The translations under genes were made by a program, and so were the position numbers. Under the pieces are notes generated by a model that saw nothing but the letters and a program-made list of their open reading frames with translations, did no database searches and had not been told where the DNA came from. Shown here piece after piece: positions 9,609 through 21,140 of a stretch of DNA of 64,000 nt. The stretch's first letter is position 1; each line of letters begins with the position of its first letter. Origin of the DNA: Diplolepis rosae (lineage: Eukaryota; Arthropoda; Insecta; Hymenoptera; Diplolepididae); NCBI GenBank assembly GCA_030998225.1, contig JAPYXD010000752.1, forward strand, positions 16,570,501 through 16,634,500. Direction: 5' to 3'.

Positions 9609-12307
9609 GGGGGTAGTATACCTTCGCGGCCTGTTTCTTTACCATGTTTTTTTTTGTACAAATTTTTATTTTTGAATGTCAAATTATTTACATGTTGTGA
9701 GGTATGTTATAAAGTACAAAAGAAATTTTTTCTGTTAAATTTTGATGACATTCCGCTGAGTTACGGCCGGCCCAATGACACTCCGTTTTTTTTTGCGTGT
9801 AGGATATCTCAAGATAGAATCGTCTGAAACAGAAAAGTTATAATGATTCTTAATGAGGGTATGAATGGTTATCGTCCCTAGCAGAATTGTGCAAATTTTT
9901 TTAAAAGAAACAGTCAAATTTTTTTGTTCTTCTTTAATTTTTGCCCTGTTTTTTAACATAAATGTTGCTACAATATTGTTAATAAACAATTGTCATTTAT
10001 GTCCGTGCTAGGGACGATAGGTAGGTGTTTTATTAATATTTAAGAAAAAAGTTGAAGCAAATCGGTTAAGCAGTTTTCCCGGAATCGTGCACGTCAGTTG
10101 AAAAAATTGTGTTTCGAGAAAAACGAGTTTAAAGTTTGAGATGCAGAAAAAACTCATAAATATCAACATAAATGCAGTCAATTCAACTTACCCCTAATCA
10201 GCAATTCCTGGTCCATATAATACTCCTTCGGCGTCTTCAAAAAGCTCATTTTCACGAGATGTTTCGGCTCTAATTTGAGTCCGGCGCTCCTTTGAAGCCT
10301 CGCAGCTGCACTTTCCCGCCCTCCTGATTCGAGCCTCGTCGTTGCTCGCCGCGGTAGCAACTGCCACTGCTCCAATCGGCACGCCCATCGTCTCCATGAT
10401 TTTCAACAAGGGTACGAAACCCTCATTGAAGGTACACGCGGCACAATCCGTCACCAATTCCACAATCTTCTTACCGCAAAAAAATGTGCTTGGGAGCCAA
10501 ATGCCAGACAGTGGCATTGTACGATTCGTTATTGTTTTGGGTGTTAGCTCCCAAACACCGACTTAGCAGGTCATCGTTTGTAAGTTCTTTGTAAATTTTT
10601 TTCAAAGCAGGTCGAATTTCCTCGTCAAGTGCCGGGGGGTGGTGGAAATTTTGAAGCGTGCCTGCAGCCTCGGCAACTCGATATTTGCACCACGAGGTTG
10701 GTCCTGGAGGGCAGAACTCGTGCTGGGGATGCGCGTCGGTGGAAATTTTATGCTGGAAAGTAGCCCAGATATCACGTCGCATTCCATCGATGGAATTCGA
10801 GTTCTGTCGAATTGCTCGTTCATAGTAGGACGAAAGCTGGAGCATCACTTTATTTGTTAAAGCAGCAGTCTTCACATTCGGTTCTGTTTTCTTTTTGGAT
10901 CAAGTTGCAACAGCTTTGCCCCTGGAAGTTCGTTTGGTTGCGGTTTTATCTATTTCATTTTTTTCAAGTATTTTACGCGAGTTCCTTTGCTGGGTGAGGT
11001 TTTTCTTGGCGTCTTTCGCGCGTTTGTACAATCTTTTCTTTACATGTAGAACACACTCCAATTTCTTTACTTCCAATTCGTCTCCGTATGGTAACGAGTC
11101 TCTTAGACATTTGAATGTCTTCGTATCCCCATCGCCAATGTAATTTTCGTAATAAACATCATGAAGTTCCACGGATCTCTCGAACATTTCCAGCACTCCG
11201 TGTACCTCCATTTTACCGGCACTGCCATCGTGATTTGCAGTACATTCTGCCTTGTGTTCTTCGCGCCAAATGTCCATTTCGATGTCGTCCTTCTCTGCGG
11301 CTTTACTTTCGCATATTTTTCAAACACTCGATTTGACGATAACGTCCAGAATTTTTCCGGTAAACTTTTCAACCAAGGATACGATTCCAATGAGTGAGGA
11401 GAAACCGCGCTTTGACCAAGAACCATCACCCGACACAGACAGATGGTTTCTAATGTTACCAGCAGCCTCGTTTTTTTCCTTTTCTTCATTCACAGCTTTT
11501 CGGAGAACTGATTCAGCCACTGTACGCGCCGCGATACGAATGTGTTCGAGAATGTCATAATACGCATGCTTCGACAGCGATAGCCCAAAGTCCATATAAC
11601 CGCAGAAATTTTGAATTCCTTGAAAACCAATGCCAAGCAACCGCATTACAAAAACAAAACGACGATTTATTTCGTACGTACGTCCCACCAAAGGGGTACT
11701 CGGAATGTGCACTTCATCGTTGCATTGGCATTGAACAACTAATTGGAACCCCAGTCCCTTTTCAGCTCGTCTGTAAAATTTTACGGCGCCCGAACACACG
11801 TTGCACACAACACGATCCTGCAGAGCGAAAAACAAAGCAAAGTTTATGACGAAATATCGCACTGTATCGTCTACGTTGACATCGAAATCCCCATGTCCAC
11901 TTGTAAGTTTTCGTGCCGATGCACTCGTGTTGGAATTGTCTTTTTCATCAGTATGCTGATTTCCGCGAAACTTCCGTTTTTTGGGACGAGACGGCCGCGA
12001 ATAAGCACTATCACCCGATTTATGTTTGCGATCCATTGAAAAAACAGTAATCGCACGAACAATCAAAAACAAAACGTTTTTTCACGACTACTGTCACTTT
12101 ACAGATCGAGAAAGAGCGAGTGTGCAATAGCTGACCGCTCAACGCGCTAGCTTGAGCGTTCCGCGCGGTGCGAAAGCTCGTTTTGGCCATTTAGAAAATC
12201 TTTTGATGGTAAAGAAGGCTCCTACATGAATTTTAAGGTTTCAAACTAAGTAGAAATGCAAAAAAAAGAAAATCGATTTTTTGAAAATCTGAAGGTATAC
12301 TACCCCC
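9609..12307 (-). mobile_element. Kolobok-like DNA transposon with TTAA target duplication
   Basis: The ends are perfect 17-bp inverted repeats (GGGGGTAGTATACCTTC). TTAA flanks both sides, at 9605-9608 and 12308-12311. The 2.7-kb interior carries a multi-frame transposase on the minus strand. TTAA targets occur in Kolobok and piggyBac elements. The encoded protein (next entry) does not look like piggyBac and carries the DGSW-KRGF signature I associate with Mutator-like/Kolobok transposases, hence the call. Near 9863-10020 a short inverted pair (ATCGTCCCTAGCA) may mark a smaller insertion in its non-coding third. Confidence 0.75.
10194..12072 (-). pseudogene. Kolobok-like transposase, frameshifted
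   Basis: The first block (12072-11320; a second in-frame ATG at 12036 is a likely start) holds a basic N-terminus, VVCNVCSGAVKFYRR and then VSGDGSWSKRGFSSLIGIVS with the presumed first catalytic Asp. The frame then changes near 11320-11280. The next block (11277-10900) is acidic and Lys-rich. Further frame changes lead to 10875-10471, containing NNNESYNATVWHLAPKHIF, a C-terminal signature of this family, and to 10517-10194 (CAACTFNEGF). At least three frame disruptions make it inactive. The product would cut and paste the element at TTAA sites. Confidence 0.65.
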
Positions 12308-12509
12308 TTAAAGAGGAAGATAAAAGATTTACTTCTCGAGCAATTTTAATTGCAACGACTGCACAATTAGACTAAAATACAGACAACGCTCGAATTCAAT
12401 GAATATAAAGAGTTTTCCAATAGGGACATAACAATTTTATCTATGAATAAAACACAGAAATATTTGAGATATTGAGTTCAAATTTATTGTGGGCGTAGTG
12501 CAAGCATTA

Positions 12510-13085
12510 CATTTTATGAATGAAATTCGATATCGGTCATATGACCACCACGAGCCCGTTTACAGCGGTCGATTCTTTGGACCCAATTTTCCACCACTCT
12601 GACACACATTTCGACCGGAACGTTGGCAATTTCGCGTTGGATGTTGTCTTTGAGGTCGTCTAAAGTTGCTGGCTTGTTGGCATAGACCAGTGACTTGATA
12701 TGGCCCCATAAAAAGAAATCCAATGCCGTTAGATCGCATGAACGAGGCGGCCATTCGACCGGATCATTTCTCGAAATAACACGTTCACCAAATTTTCCTT
12801 TCAATAAATTGATTGTGACGCGTGCTGTGTGGCTAGAGGCACCGTCTTGTTGAAACCGCGTATCGTTGATGTTAAGTTCATCCCATTCTGGCCACTAATA
12901 ATCTTCCAACATAGCACGATAGCGCTCTCCATTGACGGTAACATGACGGTCGTTTTCATCCACGAAAAAATAGGGCCCAATCACACCTCCGGCATGAAAA
13001 CCGCACCAAACAGTCACTTTTTGCGGATGCAACAGTGTCTCAAAAAGCACATTTGGGTTTGTTGCTGACCAATAACGCATATTTT
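12510..13085 (-). pseudogene. Tc1/mariner-superfamily transposase fragment
   Basis: Minus-strand reading starts with MRYWSATNPN and VTVWCGFHAGGVIGPYFF (13080-12900), runs through a stop near 12897, then FQQDGASSHTAR with the second catalytic Asp near 12845. It ends with PPRSCDLTALDFFLWGHIKS (third acidic residue) and a C-terminal IDRCKRARGGHM near 12550. The N-terminal helix-turn-helix and first Asp are absent, so this is a 5'-truncated copy. It is the same family as the copy at 49703-50440. It lies inside LTR-A, next to that LTR's tandem repeats. Confidence 0.75.
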
Positions 13086-13520
13086 GCTTATTAACAAAGC
13101 CATTGAACGAAATTAATGTCCAGAGCGTAAAAAGTTGAATAATTTTGATATTGTCAAATAAACAAGGTTATAAACAAATAGGTTTAATGGACATTTACAA
13201 GCAATACACAATGAACGAAGTTATGTCCAGAGTGTAATGCGCTGTTGAAAAAGTAGAAAGTTGAGTAATTTCGATTTTGTTAAATGAACAATTTTATGAA
13301 CAAATAAGTTGATCAAACATTTACAAGCAATACACAATGAACGAAATTAATTTCCAGAGTGTAATGCGGTTTCGGAAAAGTAAAAAATTGAGTAATTTCG
13401 ATTTTGTTAAATAAACAATCTTATAAACAAATAAGTTTAATAAATATTCACAAGCAATACACAATGAACGAAATTAATGTCCAGAGTGTAATACGTTGTT
13501 GTAAAAGTTAGAAAATTGAA
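13085..13520. repeat. four-copy tandem repeat of about 125 bp within LTR-A
   Basis: The phrase AATGAACGAAATTAATGTCC or a close variant recurs near 13108, 13213, 13338 and 13463. Each is followed by AGAGTGTAATGC and an AT-rich stretch with TTGAGTAATTTCGATTTTG. The solo LTR at 53058-54928 has its own, different tandem array at the equivalent place. Confidence 0.75.
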
Positions 13521-14461
13521 TAATCAGTAGGAAGTACCAATCTGTTGTAAGGTTCTTAGGAAAAGAAAAGATTTGCATACAATGTTCAACTTACTTGAAA
13601 ATTTGTTTGAAACTCTGTTGATCGATTAAAGTATACGTCGCTGGATGATCGTATTAACACTTTTATTATAAATTGCGTACAATTTCAACTATGTAATTAT
13701 ATAAACGTAAAAATCAAGAGAAAAAGAATTTGAATATAGTTGGACCAAGTCCAAGTCTGACGAAAATTTTATGTGTTCCCTAGAACCAAGTCTAGAATGA
13801 ACTGATTTTTCATGGAAATTGTCGCCGTATTCATATGATTTGATTTCCATGTGTTCTATGAGTAAGACAAAGAGACCATGAGGGCTTTTTTTGGTTTATA
13901 CCGAGTGTCCTCATATTAACTTTACCTTTTACAAAATTCCTTAAAAATAAGCGTCAATTCTAAGATTTTCTTATATTTTAAGTCCTATTTGGTAAATTTC
14001 ATTTGAGTTTAACATGAATTGCTAATTTAATTTATTCGCATTTGTGAATTTCACCCCTTTCTTGTTTGCTTTTTGTACTTATAAATTTAACTTATTATTT
14101 AACGATACTAGAATAAAATTTTGTCATATCCTTGAACATATAATTTGAATTCATTTCGATTTTGCGCGACTTTATCGATAAAGTAGTTCAAATAAAAGAA
14201 AATTAAGAAAATATTATGTTGAAGAGAAACTGTAAAAATCTGTGAGAAATCTGAAAAGTACTCTAAGTGCAGTGCCTTGAAACTAGGGGAGCGTCCTTAT
14301 CTTGCACTTTGACATGTTTACTGCACTCCTACAGTCAAAGTCAGCTGCATTCAAGTGTCTATTTCCCGTATATGCTAGGTGACCGAAAATTGTTAAGAAT
14401 CGCTGTATTAATTTCTTATTCTACATGACTATTAGCAATATAAACTTATGCAGGATGTAAA

Positions 14462-14640
14462 ATATCTGTAATAAATTTACGGCTTTATCAGGCGCAAAAG
14501 TAAAAGAGGGCATTTTCACTGGTTCTGACATTAGAAAACTCCTCAAAGATGAGAATTTTGTGAAAGAAATGAACGTTAAGGAAAAGAAAGCATGGAGTAT
14601 TTTATGTACTTTGCTAGATGGATGGGGGGGGGGTGAACAT
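14462..14640 (+). pseudogene. fragment 2 of the split transposon-like conserved protein
   Basis: Immediately after the second ATATC copy the plus strand reads on from fragment 1 (7728-7905) without a gap: an aromatic-rich joint, then GAKVKEGIFTGSDIRKLLKD and MNVKEKKAWSI. The KVKEGIF-G--IR pattern is the next block of the same arthropod family. It ends in a poly-G tract near 14626. The frame continuity across the removed LTR is the main evidence that both pieces were one gene. Confidence 0.5.
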
Positions 14641-14884
14641 GGATCAATAGCCTTGTGTAGTACCTTTTGAAATTGTAGAAAAAAAATTGAAATGGGTACG
14701 TAAAAAATAAATTTATAAAATAAATTCGTATCTTTTTTCATAGAAATTTTGATCATAATAGAGAACTCAAAAGTCTAATGAGTCAACACCCTCCCCCCCC
14801 CCCACTAGGCCAATCAAATGTTTTTCAGTGTATTAATGTCAGTCATAATTTATAATATAAGTTAAAAACAGTGAATAAATCGTA

Positions 14885-15172
14885 AAATAAACACCATCCA
14901 AAGTTTTTTATTCATATTCAATTTTCGCGATTTTTGGGTTTTTGGCCATTTCAAAATTTTTTAGGTTATCAGACATATTTATGGTTGGAGTAGCTAATAA
15001 TATAGCTGGAACAGCGATATGTTTCTTTGTACCAGCTACACATTTTTTGTGTGTGTATACGAAAAACATGAATTTAAGTTTGGCCCAGATCATTAAGGAT
15101 CTCAGTGTCATGAAAGTGTCTTCTTCGTTTTAACTATCCTGGTTATCTGGTAGGATTAAGAAAATCAACAAT
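14885..15172. repeat. dispersed non-autonomous repeat, copy 1
   Basis: Near-identical to 32612-32863: both contain GTTGGAGTAGCTAATAATAT, GAACAGCGATATGTTTC and the end TCTGGTAGGATTAAG. A third copy, split by a MITE, is at 28686-29430. No coding content; class unknown. Confidence 0.8.
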
Positions 15173-16499
15173 TTGCCTATCATTAGTTTGTCTAACATAT
15201 CCCTAGATTGGTCAATTTCTCGTTGTCTCCTTAATCCAGCATGTTGGGCTTCATCTCTCGAAGGTATTACGTCTCTTGCAATACCACCTCCTCCTCTTGG
15301 CCATCCCCCATCGTCACCTCCATCATCTCGCCTGTCATCTCTTCTGTTGTCTTGCCCACCATGCCCACCTGCCCCTCCAGCTCCTCCTCCTCCTCCCCCA
15401 TTCCCGCCTCTTCTTCCTCCCCCGCCTCCACCTGGTGGATTTTCCGGAGGTCCTTGACCATCTCCATCGTCGTTATCGTTTAAGCGTGCCCTCGTGGGAA
15501 AAACTGGTCCCTTAGAGCATTCGCCTCCTCGTCGTCCAGTGGGCTGGAAGCTCCCCCAATCAATGCTGCAAGTGCGTCTTGATTGGATCTCTGATTTAGT
15601 TTAAATTGGTTACAAGCATTGAACCAGTCGATACTGTAATCCTCGTACCCACCCACTTTCAACTGGGTAAGATGCGGGGATTGACACAGTGTAGTGGTTG
15701 TAAAAAACACGCGTATGAATGTGCCTATCCTACCAAGGTACTGCTCCATCTGTGTATCCGTGTAGTCATTTGCACGATTATTGCACAAATATAGAGCACC
15801 TACGTGGTACCTTGCTCGAGAGCCGTCGACGAGGTTCTTGAATGTAACTAGATCCCTCAAATTGGACACATCGGGACACAGTCTTGATATGCGATTCGCT
15901 ATTAACTTTTTTGCCCCTTCATAGGTCACGGCTAAGCGGTGAATGCCAGCAGGAAAGGATGCAAATCTCAGTCTGGCGTCGTCAGAAAATGTTATGGGAT
16001 ACACCGGTTCGTTACCCCATGCAGGCAAAGTTGTTCTTAAACCCTCTACACCGGCCCTGGTGAGCACGTATATTGTGCTGCACCAGTGGCCAATCAGGTG
16101 CATGAGTTGCATCTTTATATTTATATTATTTGCAACCTTCAAGGCGTACCCTACCATCACACCTTGACCGGTGTGATGATTCATCGAACACCAATGTGTT
16201 AGGGGTTTCGCCATTTTCGCAGAGTGGTGTATAAACCTCCTATAATAACCTATAAGGCTTAGGAATCGTTTAATATTTCGTCGTGTTTTAGGTCGTGGGA
16301 ATTTTTTAACGGCTTCTATTTTTCGCATGTCAGCCTTTACTCCGTCTTGAGTAATCATGTGTCCCAAATATGCGATTTCTTTACCCAAGAAACGGCGTTT
16401 TTCGTCTGTAGCAATTATTCTATATTTGACTTTATTAGTGTGACGTGGCTTATCAGTGGAAAGATGAAACCGATATGAAAATTGATTTAAAATATTCAA
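15173..16499 (-). pseudogene. gypsy RT fragment joined in frame to an unrelated domain, possibly a negative-strand RNA virus nucleoprotein relic
   Basis: One 339-codon frame covers 16499-15480. Residues 1-100 are gypsy RT connection sequence (IAYLGHMITQDG, SLIGYYRRFI). From about 16200 the text changes to a 235-residue region with no retroelement motifs (for example YALKVANNINIKMQL, ITFSDDARLRFASFPAGIH, YEDYSIDWFNACNQF). After the stop at 15480 another frame continues as a Gly/Arg/Asp-rich tail to about 15170. The size, compact fold-like composition and disordered tail would suit a nucleoprotein of an insect mononegavirus-like virus (chuvirus or relative). That is inference without a search; it could equally be an unrecognised retroelement Gag. 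The frame is broken at least once. Confidence 0.4.
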
Positions 16500-16619
16500 G
16501 AAACTACCTTTTTCTTCCTAATTTAATGTATTCAAATCTAAACTTTAAGCCATTTCACAAATTCTTCGCGTGTGAGCACTATCTTTATCAGTAAAAGGTT
16601 TTTTTATTTAAACAATTTT

Positions 16620-16925
16620 TTTGCTGTACAATGACTTCCTGTTTTTAAATCAGTTCTCCTAATTGGTAATGTGATAAAATGTTTAATACCAGAAGATAAG
16701 TGTAAGGTGGTGTGAGATTCTAATGGAATTATATCGTTTCCCGATATAAGTTCTACTTCTTGATTATTATTGAATGAAATTGTAGTTCTTTTGTGTTTTT
16801 AAAAATGTTAACGCCAAAATTCCTTCCTGCATAACTTGAAAATGTTCTGATACTAACTGGAATTTTATGTTTTATCTTTTATAGAAAATTCTATTTCACC
16901 TATAACTTGAGTCATTTCCTTCTCT
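16620..16925 (-). pseudogene. gypsy protease fragment, decayed
   Basis: The minus strand shows, across several frame breaks, GEIEFSIKDKT, SEHFQVMQEGIL and SHTTLHLSSGIKHFITLPIR, the order seen in gypsy protease-to-RT spacers. It lies directly upstream of the RT fragment in the same orientation, so the two may be remnants of one element with an internal deletion. Confidence 0.4.
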
Positions 16926-17189
16926 AAGCCAATGTAAGCGATGGAAAATTGCTTGCTGAGTAACTCCGAGACCGTGTGCAAGTTTTTGTTCCGTTTAGGT
17001 AAGATTTTTATCCAAAAGTTGCTCAAGTTTCTCGTCTTCGAATTTTTTCGGCTGTCTGGGTCTTTCTTTGTTGGAAGGGTCAAAATCACCATTGCGAAAT
17101 CTCTGGAATAACTTTTTACTCGTTTTATGTGTCATCGCACCTTCTCCTAAGGCTAAGCAATCATTTCTGTCGTCTCAGCTGCATTTTTT

Positions 17190-17340
17190 TCAATATATTG
17201 CTCTTTCTTATTGTCTCGCAAGTACTATAGTAAAGGCTCTTGTAAAGAAATTCATATGTATTTTTGGATCACTCAGAACAGTTCATACTGATCAAGGAAA
17301 AACAAAATTTTCCAAGCAGGTGTTATGTGTAAAAGACAAG
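17190..17340 (+). pseudogene. gypsy integrase core fragment
   Basis: Plus-strand reading ALVKKFICIFGSLRTVHTDQG matches the segment around the second catalytic Asp of retroviral-type integrases (HTDQG). Its orientation is opposite to the RT fragment beside it, so it comes from another copy or an inversion. Lys-rich sequence near 17760-17800 may be further integrase remains. Confidence 0.55.
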
Positions 17341-17570
17341 GTTTGTATTTTTAAACAGTAGTAATATCCTAACAGGATATCACAGTTATTTTTATTATGT
17401 GACTCAGTACAAGGTATACAGTTTTTAGTAAATGAAATGAGATATGATCCTAAAATAACTGAACAATATGTTACTAAAACCTTATTGACAATGGTACGAA
17501 AAATCGATAGAAATGTCTCCATTTCGTATCAATTTTTTTAATCAAATGTTGACTTTCAGTATTAAATATA

Positions 17571-17592
17571 TATATATATATATATATTTATA
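17571..17592. repeat. TA microsatellite
   Basis: Short (TA)n run; similar runs lie near 28336-28362 and 29996-30010. Confidence 0.85.
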
Positions 17593-17615
17593 GAAGAAAC
17601 TATTATTTTAAGATG

Positions 17616-17675
17616 ACCATGAATTATGGGATCGATTATCAGATTAAACTGATAATCGATGCCATAATTCATGGT
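17616..17675. repeat. 60-bp near-perfect hairpin
   Basis: Arms of 27 bases (ACCATGAATTATGG then ATCGATTATCAG) pair with one G:G mismatch around a 6-base loop. It could be a very short foldback element or a folded RNA; nothing around it indicates a gene. Confidence 0.85.
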
Positions 17676-18186
17676 TACGCACTTTATACTTTGTTTGACT
17701 GGTCACTTTATTTGACATGGGCTATCTGGGACTCTAACTAATCTTTTACTACATTTAGGTAAAGGAAACCAATCATCGTCAGAAAGCCAAGTACAGGACC
17801 AAACTAACATGAGCTCAAAAGCCCCCAATATTGAAGCACATTTACTCGAATGAGATCAAAAGACATGTGAAACAGGTAAGCCGAAAAACAGGTTAACAAA
17901 ATATAAACGACTCTTCTAGTTTCCATCCTCAAACTCAACTTGCAGATTTATCTAATACAACTCAGTCCAGAGGTTGGTTCAGGCAGAAGTAGAGTAGGCG
18001 TCCGCCTCCTGGTGCAAAGAGCAAGGGTCGGCCGCTTAACGAAATACACTTGACTTGCGCTAAGGCGGTGGAAAAATTCTCGGTAAAGCGTCGGGCGTTG
18101 CTTTCCCTTCACCCCTACCACGAACCATGAGTTACCAACGTAAATCTGTTTACAGGCGTAGACATCAAAAGTAAACGCACGACGCA

Positions 18187-21140
18187 CAGTGTCTCCAGAA
18201 CGTGGGATTTTTCGGCCCCCACCACGTTCCCATCTGGGAGAAACACATGCAAACGTGGCGTGTCAGTGTGTCGGCTCTGCTACACGCTGCGGTCACCAGC
18301 TTCGTGTAAAGCCGAAGGTGCACGAAGACGGACTTCGTTACAATGCTTGAGTTTTCAAGTTATTTTTAGATTTCACGCTTTCGTTTATCGAGTCGAAATT
18401 AAGAATTGTATTTTTCTCGAGTACGTGCAAAAGAGGCGCGAAGCAGACGACGAATTTGAATTTACGAAGTATATAGTTCAAGAAATAACACTTTTCTTCA
18501 ATTTCTTGAAGAAAGTCTGCATGAAATAAACATCAGTATGATCTTGGAAAATTTCATGAGGATTTCAACACTTCAAAAATAAACTTTCAGTGAAATTTAG
18601 TGACAATAAATGTATAAAATTTGAATCAATATATAATTTTCCATTCAAATTTATATACTTCTTAATAATTTTGTACATTTAACAATTTTTCAATTAGAAC
18701 AATATTTTCTATCAAGATAAAATGAACATAAAATTCAAGTTCATAATTTATATTTTCAGTTATATGTTAAAAATATTTTCATCTCACATTTTTGTAGCCT
18801 AAGCACAAACTTTTCATTCCAAAACTTAAAATCTCTACGGAAATGGAAAATTGTCTAATAGCAGTAGATAAATTAAAAAGCTAAAATATGTGTTTATTGG
18901 TATTTCCATATTAACATATAAATATCAATCAACTTTAAATTTTACATAAAAATGTTCGTTCGAAGTGTTCAAATCTTGTTACAATTTGACAAGATTTTAT
19001 GGAGGAGTGCAATCTTTTGGATGAAATATTTTGTAGTTCTTAATTTGTCTGTCCGTCTGAAATCGTAGTAAGATTTGAACAGTAAACAACAAATTTTCCA
19101 ATAGAATTCAGGATCAATAATAATTGATTCAGGAAATACTTCAACTCTGTAGAGCATTTTTGTATTTCGAATTCAAAATGTGTGCTTAAGCCACAAAAAA
19201 GTAAGCTGAAAATGTAGATATAAAACTAATTATGTCATGTTTATGTCTTCTTAATGGAAAATACTTTGCATATAATTCTCTAATTCGATATTTTTTTAAT
19301 GTATGAACATTCAAGAAATTGATAAATATTCCATCTTTTTATAGGAACTAAAAATTTCCGGATAATGCTTTGATTGAGAAAGCTAAAAATTTGTCAAATA
19401 TTGATATAAATTGCAATTTTACAATTGCATTATTTTTCAAATATTTTAACATCTCTTCAATCTTGATAATTCTTACAGAAGTTTATTTCATGTGAGTGAC
19501 TTTTTCTTTATCTAATGAAAGATTTCGTAATTCTAAATTCGGCCCAATTCGTAACATTGTAAAAAGATTTTAAAACTTCATAAAAATTTTTTTTCTGTTT
19601 TATTCAAAGTCAATAAATATTCAATGTTTGGAATCGAAATATTAAGTAAATGATTTTTAATTCCTGGGAATAAACTGCTTTAATAAGACAATCTTTCTTC
19701 TTTGTGAGAAATCTCAATTTTAAAATTAAAATTCTACGCATAGGATACAAAAACATAATATGAAAATACTTTTATTACAGAATTTTGAAATATACAAGTT
19801 GACCAATTTTTAATCGAGTAAATCGGCTACTTTAAGCAAAAAATTATGTTAAAAATATTTTATCAAAAAAAATAAGACACATTAAATTACGGTTTAAAAT
19901 CCATATTCATAGATTGATGGTAAAAGCAGTTTAAAGTTTTTTAATCTTACGTTTTAGTGATGTATGCACAGACTTTTAATCAGATAAACGAAATGCTTTA
20001 TAGAAAGTCAAAATTTTCTTATTACTGCACTTAATCAAATTTATAAAGAAAAAATATTTTTTAATTGATGCTTTCACTCGATTCTTTAAACATTCATTAA
20101 TTGAAAATTGTACTCAAAATTTAATCTTGCAGCGTTCCAATATTCCCACAATGTTACAAAATCTTATTAATCATTATTTTAGTCGAATTATTTTCAAAAT
20201 ATTTAAAAAATAAATGTAAATATTTTGATTAAATACTCTGTCAAATTTTGCATTTGACTGATCTTGCAAAATTGTTGAAAGTTTTGAATACCGGTAGAAG
20301 AAACTTTAAATGAAATTTTATGTCCATAAATGCTTAAAGTTCTATATAGAAATATCAACTACAACATTCTCAAATTTTATAAATAAACTACTAAATTCAA
20401 AAAGTTTCGGATTTTTTAAAACTGTACAAATTTCAAATATGAATCAGTCAAAATCTACTGATTATCAGTGAAATTTGACTGATTTAAATAACTAAAAACA
20501 GGTTACTGTGAATCAGTCAAATTTCACTGATTACTTCAGTGAAAAGTAACTGATTTAACAGTGAAAAATATTGTTTCCACTGATGATTCAGTGAAAAGGC
20601 AAATCACTGATTCAATCAGTGAAAATTTGAATGATTCAGATTTAGAGTGTATACAAATTTCAAATATAAAGTGTACTCTGTACATTAATCAAACAAATTT
20701 AGAAGATGAATATTTTAATAAATATTCCTAAATATTATTGGAATATGATACATATCGATTTAGAAAAACTTCTTCAAAGTACTCAGACATTTTTCTTATT
20801 TTACGACATTTTTGCACCATGTTTGACCTTTGGGTAGGATTCAAGAAAACAATTGTAGACATACTTTCATTACTTAGTAAAATACTATGAAGACTTGCTT
20901 TTTAAATTAAAGCGAAAACTTTTAAAACCTTTAACAATCGGTTGCATAGATTCTGCTCTAATCTTGGACGCAATTAGAGAAATAGGTTTTTTTGCTTTTT
21001 TTAGATCTAGTTTTTGCCTTAAACATAAAAGAAAGAAAACACATTTGAAATATTAAAATAAAAAAGCTGGTTCATTCTTAGAGAATCCCAAATATTCTGA
21101 AATAAAACTCCTTTCCACACCACCACGGAGGTAGAGTTTA
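18187..21140. repeat. left terminal inverted repeat of the hAT element
   Basis: Pairs with 24646-27291. Relative to that arm it has about 308 extra bases at roughly 19790-20096, flanked by GAATTTTGAA and TTAATTGAAAATTG. It has no gene: the ORF at 18969-19157 is mirrored exactly at 26321-26509 and is AT-rich chance sequence. Confidence 0.9.
20445..20655. repeat. cluster of AATCAGT/ACTGATT motifs in the hAT inverted repeat
   Basis: In about 210 bases, AATCAGT or its complement occurs more than ten times in both orientations, for example AATCAGTCAAATTTCACTGA. The mirror copy is at 25131-25341. Dense short subterminal motifs can be transposase-binding sites in hAT elements, though this cluster is 2.3 kb from the tip. 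Confidence 0.75.

Larger units (their letters stand above)
7906..14461. mobile_element. solo LTR (LTR-A) interrupted by nested insertions
   Basis: Left end TGTTACGTCCTGC and right end GCAGGATGTAAA are near-complementary. ATATC flanks both sides (7901-7905 and 14462-14466), a 5-bp target duplication. Removing the inner solo LTR, the TTAA-flanked transposon and the mariner-like fragment leaves roughly 1.9 kb, close to the 1871-bp solo LTR at 53058-54928. The two share phrases near the left end (TATAAC..GGAATC), internal tandem repeats, and a similar stretch near the right end (14256-14380 against 54740-54840). They are diverged members of one LTR family. No coding sequence belongs to it. Confidence 0.7.

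Noticed and set aside
15173..15457. Proline-rich plus-strand ORF
   Set aside because: Antisense of the Gly/Arg-rich tail of the minus-strand frame.
18969..19157. 62-codon ORF identical to one at 26321-26509
   Set aside because: It is the two arms of the hAT inverted repeat; an AT-rich chance ORF copied with the arm, not a gene pair.
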